In this document: positions 57,950 through 64,000 of the stretch, piece after piece
Layout of the letters: every line of letters begins with the position of its first letter
Position numbering within the stretch: the stretch's first letter is position 1
Assembly: GCF_017301735.1 (NCBI RefSeq)
Contig: NZ_CP071090.1
Location: 186,001-250,000, forward strand
DNA length: 64,000 nt
Direction: 5' to 3'
From: Pyxidicoccus parkwaysis
GTDB taxonomy: Bacteria > Myxococcota > Myxococcia > Myxococcales > Myxococcaceae
Program-made: the position numbers and the translations under genes
The notes under the pieces: model-generated
What the model was told of the DNA's origin: nothing
What the model saw: the letters and a program-made list of their open reading frames with translations, nothing else
Database searches by the model: none

Positions 57950-58999
57950 ATGCGACTGCCCAGGCTCAAGTACCTGACGTGGCGTGAGTTCGCCCGGCGC
58001 TTCGTGAAGGAGTTCCAGGAGGACACCGTCACGGACATCGCCGCGCAGCTGTCGTACTACCTGCTGTTCTCGCTGTTTCCGTTCCTGTTCTTCCTCTTCA
58101 CGCTCGTCGCGTACATGCCCTTCGCGCCCGGCGCGGTGGACGCCATGGTGGACCGCATCCGTCCCCTCGTCCCCGGCGAGGCGCTGGACCTGGTGACGGC
58201 CCACCTGCAATCGCTGGTGAATCAGCCCCGGCCCAAGCTGCTGACGGCCGGTCTCGTCATCGCGTTGTGGACGGCGTCGCGCGGCGTGGATGCCCTGCGC
58301 AAGGCGCTCAACCTCGCCTACGACGTGCCGGAGTCACGCCCCATCTGGAAGACGCAGGGGCTGGCCATGCTGGTGACGCTGATGGGCTCGCTGCTCGTGC
58401 CCCTGTCCTTCACCCTGTTCCTGCTGGGCGGCCGGCTGGGCGGGTGGCTCGCGAACAAGCTCCACATCGTCAACGCGTTCTACGTCGTCTGGTCCTGGCT
58501 GCGCTGGCCCTTCACGGCGGCGCTCGTGATGCTGGGGCTCGCGCTCTGCTACTACCTGCTCCCCGACGTGAAGCAGCGGTTCAAGTACATCACCCCCGGC
58601 TCCGTGTTCGGCACGGGCATCTGGCTGGTGAGCACGTGGGGCTTCACGCAGTACGTGGAGCACTTCGGCAAGTACAACGTCACCTACGGCTCCATCGGTG
58701 GCGTGGTGGTGCTGCTCCTGTGGCTCTACATCTCCGGGCTCATCTTCATCGTCGGCGGCGAAATCAACGCCATCCTCGAGCACGCCTCCGTGGAGGGGAA
58801 GGAGAAGGGGGCGCGCGACTTCAACCAGCCCGCGCCGCTGGAGCCGCCCATCATGACGCCCGGGGCGGCGAAGAGCGCCAGCAGCGCCCACAAGTCGCGG
58901 CTGGCGCGCTTCCGGTGGAGGCGGCGCGTGGCCCGGGGCCAGTCCCCCGAGCCCACGCTGCCGGAGATGGAGGGCGAGCCCCCCTCCCACCTGCACTGA
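57950..58999 (+). CDS. YihY / virulence factor BrkB-family membrane protein
   Basis: A 349-residue membrane protein with six hydrophobic segments. Family signatures are DIAAQLSYYLLFSLFPFLFF, TASRGVDALRKALNLAYDV, YYLLPDVKQRFKYITPGSV and YGSIGGVVVLLLWLYISGLI followed by GGEINAILE. A basic cytoplasmic tail of about 70 residues follows. Once called RNase BN, the family has no proven RNase activity. ATG at 57950 has GAGGAGGGG upstream. It ends three bases from the convergent M48 gene stop. Confidence 0.93.
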   Translation: MRLPRLKYLTWREFARRFVKEFQEDTVTDIAAQLSYYLLFSLFPFLFFLFTLVAYMPFAPGAVDAMVDRIRPLVPGEALDLVTAHLQSLVNQPRPKLLTAGLVIALWTASRGVDALRKALNLAYDVPESRPIWKTQGLAMLVTLMGSLLVPLSFTLFLLGGRLGGWLANKLHIVNAFYVVWSWLRWPFTAALVMLGLALCYYLLPDVKQRFKYITPGSVFGTGIWLVSTWGFTQYVEHFGKYNVTYGSIGGVVVLLLWLYISGLIFIVGGEINAILEHASVEGKEKGARDFNQPAPLEPPIMTPGAAKSASSAHKSRLARFRWRRRVARGQSPEPTLPEMEGEPPSHLH

Positions 59000-59002
59000 G
59001 CG

Positions 59003-59827
59003 CTACTTCTTGCCCAGCTTCTGCTGGATGGCCGGCAGCCCGCCCGGCGCGTTGTTGCTGCCGCGCAGGTTGTTCTGCGCGATGAACTTCTGCAGGTGGG
59101 AGATGCGGTCCTTGTTCGTCGGGTGCGTGCTCAGCCACTTCATGAAGGCCGGCGAGCTGCCCTGCTGCTTCTCCAGCTTCTCGAAGAAGGTGATGAGGCC
59201 GCGCGGGTCATAGCCGGCGCCGGAGGAATAGCGCGCGCCGTACTCGTCCGCCTCGGTCTCCTCGCTGCGGCCGTACGCGAGCATCGTCCCGCCGCCCACG
59301 AGCTGCGCGGCGATGGTGGCCACCGCGCTGGGATTCTTTCCGAGCGCCGCCTGGGTGACGGTCTGCAGGCCCATCTGGCTCACCATGGCGCGCGCGGAGT
59401 GCCGGGCCACCACGTGGCCCGCCTCGTGCGCCATGACGCCGGCCAGCTCCGCCTCGTTGTCCGCCGCCAGCAGCAGGCCCGTGTAGACGTACAGGTAGCC
59501 GCCCGGCGTGGCGAACGCGTTCACCGTCTTCGGGTCGTCGATGACGTTGACCGTCCACTTCACGCCCGGCCGGTCCTTGGTGGCCTGCCGGAGGATGGGG
59601 GAGGAGATGCTCTTCACATAGTCGACGACGCTCGGGTCCTGGACGTACTTGACCTTCTCCTTCGTCTCCAGCTCCTGCTTCACCTGCTTGCCCAGCTCCG
59701 CCTCCTGCTCGTCGGAGATGAGGGTGGCCGCGATGGCCTTCTCGGCGGAGATGCGCTGCTTGGCGCAGCCCGTGGAGAGACCCGTCGCCAGGGTGAGGCC
59801 CAGTACCGCTATGAGGATTCGCTGCAT
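59003..59827 (-). CDS. M48-family zinc metalloprotease lipoprotein
   Basis: A 274-residue periplasmic lipoprotein. The signal peptide ends in the lipobox LSTGCAK. The M48 domain shows VNAFATPGGYLYVYTGLLLA, the zinc site GVMAHEAGHVVARHS (HExxH) and the third ligand in SEETEADEYGARY. The C-terminal STHPTNKDRISHLQKFI is typical of BepA/LoiP-like proteases, which check outer-membrane proteins. Domain is short and lacks the BepA TPR half. Confidence 0.94.
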   Translation of the reverse strand: MQRILIAVLGLTLATGLSTGCAKQRISAEKAIAATLISDEQEAELGKQVKQELETKEKVKYVQDPSVVDYVKSISSPILRQATKDRPGVKWTVNVIDDPKTVNAFATPGGYLYVYTGLLLAADNEAELAGVMAHEAGHVVARHSARAMVSQMGLQTVTQAALGKNPSAVATIAAQLVGGGTMLAYGRSEETEADEYGARYSSGAGYDPRGLITFFEKLEKQQGSSPAFMKWLSTHPTNKDRISHLQKFIAQNNLRGSNNAPGGLPAIQQKLGKK

Positions 59828-60105
59828 GACCGGGGTGCCTTCCTTTCCGTCAGTGGTGCTTCTTGCGCGAGCCGGACTCTTGGGCAGCGCCCGCTTCTCG
59901 GCAAGCGTCGCGTACGGCTTCGTCTTTCAGGGACGTGAGGCGCGCGGAATCCATCCAAACGGCGGCCGCGTCACCCCGCGCATCAATCAGGGGGCTGCGT
60001 CACCCCGCGCCCCCTCCAGGGGGCCCGGCGAGCCTTGCGGCACGCGAGCGCGGTACGGACCTTTGAAGGTACGGGTGCCCCGGACGGGGCGCCGGGGAGG
60101 CGCGC

Positions 60106-61059
60106 ATGTCACGTCCCGTTTGGGTGGGCTCGCTGAGCTTCGGCCTGGTGAGCGTGCCGGTGAGGCTCTACAGCGCCGTCAGCCCGGCGCAGGTGCAATT
60201 CCACCTGCTGCACGACGCGGACGGCGCCCGCATCCAGAACAAGCGGGTGTGCTCGGCGGACGGCGCGGAGGTGCCGTACGAGCACGTGGTGAAGGGCTAC
60301 GAGCTCGAGGACGGCCGCCACGTGACGGTGACGCGCGGGGAATTGGAGGCCTTCGACCCGGACTCCAGCCACGTCATCGAGTTGGAGGAATTCGTGGAGG
60401 CGGTGGAGATAGACCCCGTCTACTACGACACGCCCTACCACCTGGTCCCCGCGGAAGGGGCCGAGCGCGCGTACTCGCTGCTGGTGGCCACGCTCCAGGA
60501 GGCGGGCCGCGTGGGCATCGGCCGCTTCGTCCTCTACCAGAAGGGGCACCTGTGCGCGGTGCGGCCCCATGGACGGGGGCTGCTGCTGTCCACGCTCCAC
60601 TACGCGGAGGAGGTCATCTCGCAGGACAGCCTCGCGGAACTGGCGCTCGCGGGGGAGCGCCCCCAGGAGCGCGAGCTGGAGGCGGCGCTGCACCTCGTGG
60701 AGGCCCGCGCCACGCACTTCGAGCCGCACCGCTACCACGACGTCCACCGCGAGCGGCTGCTGGCCTTCCTGGAGCGCCGCGCCGCGCGCACGCGTCCCAG
60801 GGGCGCGGAGCGGCGGCCCGTGGTGCACGCGGGGGCCACGGCGGAGCCTCCCTCGCGGAGTGACTTGCTCGCGGCGCTGGAGCGGAGCGTGGCCGCGCTC
60901 AAGGCCGGGCAGCCGCTGCCACCCGAGACGGGCTCGCTGCGGCTGCGCCCGCAGGCCATGGCGCGCGAGGCCCGTGAGCGGAGCGGAGCAGGGACTTCCG
61001 GCTCCACCGCCCAAAAGTCCCAACCGATGGAGGACGAGGGCGAGAAGCCCTCATCCTGA
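60106..61059 (+). CDS. ku: Ku, non-homologous end-joining protein
   Basis: A 317-residue bacterial Ku that binds DNA double-strand ends as a homodimer. The N terminus MSRPVWVGSLSFGLVSVPVRLYSA (in part) and the segments FHLLHDADGARIQNKRVC, VVKGYELEDGRHVTVTRGEL, VYYDTPYHLVPAEG and GRFVLYQKGHLCAVRPHG are diagnostic. The C-terminal 80 residues are basic, Pro/Arg/Ser-rich and probably recruit LigD. No ligD lies within this window. ATG at 60106 fits the family start; a longer frame upstream has no homology. Preceding 278 bases hold two GCGTCACCCCGCGC repeats but no gene. Confidence 0.96.
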   Translation: MSRPVWVGSLSFGLVSVPVRLYSAVSPAQVQFHLLHDADGARIQNKRVCSADGAEVPYEHVVKGYELEDGRHVTVTRGELEAFDPDSSHVIELEEFVEAVEIDPVYYDTPYHLVPAEGAERAYSLLVATLQEAGRVGIGRFVLYQKGHLCAVRPHGRGLLLSTLHYAEEVISQDSLAELALAGERPQERELEAALHLVEARATHFEPHRYHDVHRERLLAFLERRAARTRPRGAERRPVVHAGATAEPPSRSDLLAALERSVAALKAGQPLPPETGSLRLRPQAMAREARERSGAGTSGSTAQKSQPMEDEGEKPSS

Positions 61060-61089
61060 GCCTTCCACCGGGAAGCAGGACGGCGACGA

Positions 61090-61698
61090 CTACTTCAGCC
61101 GGCCCTCGCAGGCGTCGTAGTCGAGGTTGGAGAAGTACGCGTCCACGTACTTGCCGCGCTCGTTCGCCTTGTAGTCCGGGGTGAAGGCGTGCTCCCACGC
61201 GTCCATGATGACGATGGGCTTGAAGCCGGCGATGTTGTTGGTCTCGTGCAGGGTGATCCAGTGGTTGGACAGCCAGCCGGTGCGCGGGTCCTGGAACGTG
61301 ACGGCCCAACCGATGCCAGGCATGGTGGCCACGGCCTTGAAGTCCGTGAACCAGTTCTCGAAGGAGCCGAAGCTCTCCTCCATGGCCTTCTTCAGCTTCC
61401 CCGGAGGCGTGGCGCCCGAGCCGCCCGGCTTCATGTTGCCGAAGTAGTACTCGTGGAGGACCATGCCGTTGTACTCGAAGCCCAGCCGGCGGGTCATTTC
61501 CGCATACGCGGGGTTGGTGCCCGCGGCCTCACCCTTGAGCTGGAGGCCCGAGAGCGACTCGGTCAGCTTGTTGGTGCGGTTGACGTAGCCCTCGTACAGC
61601 TTGAAGTGCGTCTCGAGCACCGCGTCGCTCAGGCCCTTGAGGCCCTTGAGTTGGGGGAACTGCATCGGCGCGTACTTCTTCTGTGGGACATCCGCCAT
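61090..61698 (-). CDS. Fe/Mn superoxide dismutase
   Basis: A 202-residue SOD. Metal ligands are visible as His in VLETHFKLYEGYV, His in MVLHEYYFGNM, and Asp and His in IVIMDAWEHAF. The FQDPRTGWLSNHWITLHET segment contains the second-sphere positions. ATG at 61698 has GGAGG five bases upstream. Iron versus manganese cannot be told: the usual HHxxYV reads THFKLYEGYV, so this is a divergent member. It is cytoplasmic (no signal). It is convergent to ku. Confidence 0.92.
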   Translation of the reverse strand: MADVPQKKYAPMQFPQLKGLKGLSDAVLETHFKLYEGYVNRTNKLTESLSGLQLKGEAAGTNPAYAEMTRRLGFEYNGMVLHEYYFGNMKPGGSGATPPGKLKKAMEESFGSFENWFTDFKAVATMPGIGWAVTFQDPRTGWLSNHWITLHETNNIAGFKPIVIMDAWEHAFTPDYKANERGKYVDAYFSNLDYDACEGRLK

Positions 61699-61852
61699 GC
61701 TGCCTCCAGGGTAGGGTTTGCGGCCCGGTCGGAAGGCGCCTCCATAGCGGAGGCGTGAGGCCCCGGCGTGAAGAACTTCGGACAGGTGTGCGCGGCACGA
61801 CATGTAAGAAATGCGCGCGGCGCCCCGGGCCTGGTGCTATGTGCCGGGGCGG

Positions 61853-62698
61853 ATGCCTGAGCTTCCGGAAGTAGAGATTGCCCGGCGCAACCTGGTGCGT
61901 TGGTTCAAGGGCCGGCGCCTCGTGCGGGCCGAGGCCGACGACACCCGCATCTTCCGTGGCGCCGAGCGCCGTCAATTCTCCGAGCTGTCCGGAAAGCTGG
62001 AGTCCCTCGTCCGCCGGGGCAAGTACCTCCTCTTCACCTTCGAGGAGGGACGGGGCCTGCTGGGCCACCTCGGCATGACGGGCAAGTTCGTCCGGCGCAC
62101 GGAAGGGCAGAAGGAGCCCTACAGCCGCGCCCGCTTCCACCTCGACGACGGCCGCGTCATCCACTTCGGCGACGCGCGCATGTTCGGCCGGCTGGAGCCG
62201 GCCCCCGCCGCGGACCTGCGGGAACTGGACGTGGTGAAGGCGCTGGGGAGGGACCCGCTGGCGGACGGCCTCACCGCGGGCCAGCTCGAGAAGGCGGTGG
62301 CCCCGTCCCGGCAGGACCTGAAGGTGGCGCTGATGGACCAGGGCCGCATCGCCGGGCTGGGCAACATCCACGCCGCCGAGGCCCTCTTCCGCGCCGGCCT
62401 CCACCCCTCCCGGGAGCCCGAGTCCCTCACCCCCGACGACTGGAAGCGGCTGGTGGCCGCCATCCGGGCCACCATCGACTTCGGCCTCAAGGAGCAGGAG
62501 GGGGAGGAGCCGGTGTACCTGGAGGAGGGCCGCTCCGAGAACCCGTTCCTCGTCTACGGCCGTGCCGGCGGCCCATGCTCCAAGTGCGGAACCCCCGTCG
62601 AGTCCTTCACCCAGGGCGGTCGCACCACCCACTTCTGTCCGAAATGCCAGCCCCGCTCAGGCGTTCACGCGTCGAAGCCTCGGGCCGGTAAGCGTTGA
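61853..62698 (+). CDS. mutM: formamidopyrimidine-DNA glycosylase (Fpg/Nei)
   Basis: A 281-residue DNA glycosylase/AP lyase that removes oxidised purines. The catalytic N terminus MPELPEVEIARRNLV (Pro1 after Met removal, Glu2) starts at ATG 61853. LLGHLGMTGKF, HFGDARMFGRLEP, and the helix-two-turn-helix segment KVALMDQGRIAGLGNIHAAE are all typical. The C-terminal zinc finger has CSKCG and CPKC. All key residues are present. Upstream in-frame extension to 61811 is excluded because Pro must follow the initiator Met. Confidence 0.96.
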   Translation: MPELPEVEIARRNLVRWFKGRRLVRAEADDTRIFRGAERRQFSELSGKLESLVRRGKYLLFTFEEGRGLLGHLGMTGKFVRRTEGQKEPYSRARFHLDDGRVIHFGDARMFGRLEPAPAADLRELDVVKALGRDPLADGLTAGQLEKAVAPSRQDLKVALMDQGRIAGLGNIHAAEALFRAGLHPSREPESLTPDDWKRLVAAIRATIDFGLKEQEGEEPVYLEEGRSENPFLVYGRAGGPCSKCGTPVESFTQGGRTTHFCPKCQPRSGVHASKPRAGKR

Positions 62699-62774
62699 CA
62701 CCCCCATGTCCCGTGGCTTGAATCGCCCGCCTTTCAGACCCTGCCGCCCCGCGCGGCCCTGGAGAATGTTGCCC

Positions 62775-64000
62775 ATGTCTCACGCCCTGCTGGCGGCGCT
62801 GCTCGTCGCTTCGTCCACGGCCACCGCGCAGACGCCGGTGCCCGACGGTGGCACGCCCGCGCCCGCGCCCGCCGCCACCGAGGCCGCGCCCGCCGCGCCC
62901 GCTGCTTCCTCCACTGCACAGGCCCCCGCCGCCGCTGGCGCCACCTCGGGTGAGTCCGTCACCCACGAGGACCTGGACGCCGCCAAGCAGGAGCTGCGCG
63001 AGGAGATCCGCGCCGAGGCCGCCAAGCAGTCCGTCACCTCCACGGAGTGGAACGAGGAGTTCCCCGAGGAGAAGAAGAAGCTCGAGGTCTTCACGCTCGA
63101 CGGCTACTTCCGCGTGCGCCCCACGCTCTTCTACAAGTTCGACCTGGGCAAGCCCGTGGGCAGGGAGCTCTTCCCGCGCTCGCCGCGCAGCCCCTCGGAG
63201 AACACCCAGTCCTTCGCCACCATGCGCCTGCGCCTGGAGCCGGTGTTCAACGTCTCCGAGCAGGTGAGCATCAAGACGGAGGTGCTCGGCCTGGACAACG
63301 TCGTGCTGGGCTCGCAGCCGGACTACCTGTACCCGGGTGACCAGCGGAACCTCTTCGGCATCTTCTCGGAGAGCCAGGACTCCGCGGTGGACATCCTGAA
63401 GGACTCCATCAAGCTGCGCCGCGCCTACGGCGAGGTGAAGACGCCGGTGGGCATCCTGCGCTTCGGCCGCATGGGCAGCCAGTGGGGCCTGGGCATGCTG
63501 CGCAACGACGGCACCTGCTTCGACTGCGACTTCGGCGACACGGTGGACCGCATCCAGTTCGTCACCAACCCCTTCGAGGGTTGGTACGTGACGCCCATGC
63601 TCGACTTCAACGCCGAGGGCGTCGTCTCGAACCCCGGCTCTGGCGGCGAGCCGGTGGACCTCACGCAGTCCGACGACAGCCACGGCCTGGTGCTGGCCAT
63701 CGCGCGCCGGGACACGGACTCGGTCATCCGCTCCAAGCTGGAGAACAACCAGGGCGTGCTCCAGTACGGCCTGCACTTCACCTACCGCACCCAGAACTGG
63801 GAGTACGACGCCAACGTCCCCATCGGCGGGACGGCCGGCTTCATTCCCCGCTCCGCGGAGCTGTACGTCCCGGACCTGTGGCTGCGCTACGAGGAGCGCA
63901 CCTGGCGCCTGGAGTTCGAGCTCGCCGGCCAGTTCGGCAACATCGGCAACCGCGCCACGGACGTGAGCGGCGTCAACGACCCCACGCAGAACCAGAGCCT
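62775..64000 (+). CDS. outer-membrane beta-barrel-like protein (3' end cut by window edge)
   Basis: At least 408 residues to the window edge. ATG at 62775 has GGAGA nine bases upstream. A signal peptide ends in STATAQ. A Pro/Ala-rich stretch (residues 23-65) and a coiled-coil-like segment (EDLDAAKQELREEIRAEAAK) precede a beta-rich domain with alternating aromatic and polar strands (YFRVRPTLFYKFDL, MRLRLEPVFNVSEQVSI, LRRAYGEVKTPVGILRFGRM), porin-like in appearance. It resembles myxobacterial proteins of the TIGR04551 type, but I give this only as an impression. Cys pair FDCDF may be a disulphide with TCF just before. Confidence 0.82.
   Translation, partial: MSHALLAALLVASSTATAQTPVPDGGTPAPAPAATEAAPAAPAASSTAQAPAAAGATSGESVTHEDLDAAKQELREEIRAEAAKQSVTSTEWNEEFPEEKKKLEVFTLDGYFRVRPTLFYKFDLGKPVGRELFPRSPRSPSENTQSFATMRLRLEPVFNVSEQVSIKTEVLGLDNVVLGSQPDYLYPGDQRNLFGIFSESQDSAVDILKDSIKLRRAYGEVKTPVGILRFGRMGSQWGLGMLRNDGTCFDCDFGDTVDRIQFVTNPFEGWYVTPMLDFNAEGVVSNPGSGGEPVDLTQSDDSHGLVLAIARRDTDSVIRSKLENNQGVLQYGLHFTYRTQNWEYDANVPIGGTAGFIPRSAELYVPDLWLRYEERTWRLEFELAGQFGNIGNRATDVSGVNDPTQNQS

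Noticed and set aside
59930-60020. Repeat GCGTCACCCCGCGC as mobile-element trace
   Set aside because: Only two short copies in an intergenic region with no target duplication or transposase.

Overview
The window is GC-rich, densely packed bacterial chromosome that looks like a large-genome myxobacterium (Myxococcaceae type). The grounds are the strong G/C third-position bias with very long antisense reading frames, many lipoproteins and secreted proteins, a sigma-54 (NtrC-type) regulator, a bacterial Thg1-like protein, Ku, and an incomplete outer-membrane-type protein of myxobacterial style at the right edge. This is inferred from gene content; no 16S or other marker is present. No rRNA, tRNA, CRISPR array, insertion sequence or prophage was recognised. 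No gap between genes exceeds about 300 bases.

Regions, left to right. 1-3193: partial alpha/beta hydrolase, a 58-residue protein and a UPF1-like helicase (all minus). 3478-7109: three tandem plus-strand paralogues that align over their full length with the 43-kDa N-terminal half of DNA gyrase B but have lost its ATPase residues; this is the most unusual feature. 7163-9487: a secreted subtilisin-family protease, separated from the array by a perfect hairpin. 9676-10906: a P-loop polynucleotide kinase-like protein overlapping a Thg1-like 3'-5' polymerase, a likely RNA-end repair pair. 10910-13005: transglutaminase, DUF350 and CAP-domain genes. 13256-17616: an aldehyde dehydrogenase/DUF779 operon behind a clear sigma-54 promoter, with an AcoR-type regulator immediately upstream. 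17705-21581: HExxH lipoprotein, AraC regulator divergent from an MFS exporter, and a SnoaL-like protein. 21632-26084: a divergent cluster of PAP2 phosphatase/transferase and desaturase (minus) against DUF3419 aminocarboxypropyltransferase, GNAT and haem-oxygenase-like oxidase (plus), plausibly an undescribed lipid or lipoamino-acid pathway. 26094-30961: TPR protein, YigZ, RarA, a HYR-domain remnant, a lycopene-cyclase-domain protein and two cell-envelope proteins. 31109-33680: a tightly coupled UbiA / unknown / UbiA operon.

33733-48854: GT39 glycosyltransferase, DUF255 thioredoxin protein, polysaccharide deacetylase, large lipoprotein, transglutaminase, ATP-grasp/GNAT overlapping pair, HD phosphohydrolase coupled to a Nudix-metallo-beta-lactamase fusion, and a protein with a histone H1-like Lys-rich repeat tail running into a 28-bp tandem repeat. 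48889-64000: a Fur-box-preceded cytochrome c-FTR1 iron permease fusion, folA-thyA, cobalamin adenosyltransferase, queG, EamA transporter, small envelope proteins, an MTAP-like phosphorylase, YihY, M48 protease, ku, superoxide dismutase, mutM and a partial outer-membrane protein.

Many genes are translationally coupled (4-nt ATGA overlaps at 24493, 30371, 32002, 32724, 44732 and 51433; 1-nt overlap at 13666; longer overlaps at 10136, 22515, 25383, 42212 and 53897), which marks the operons used for functional inference.
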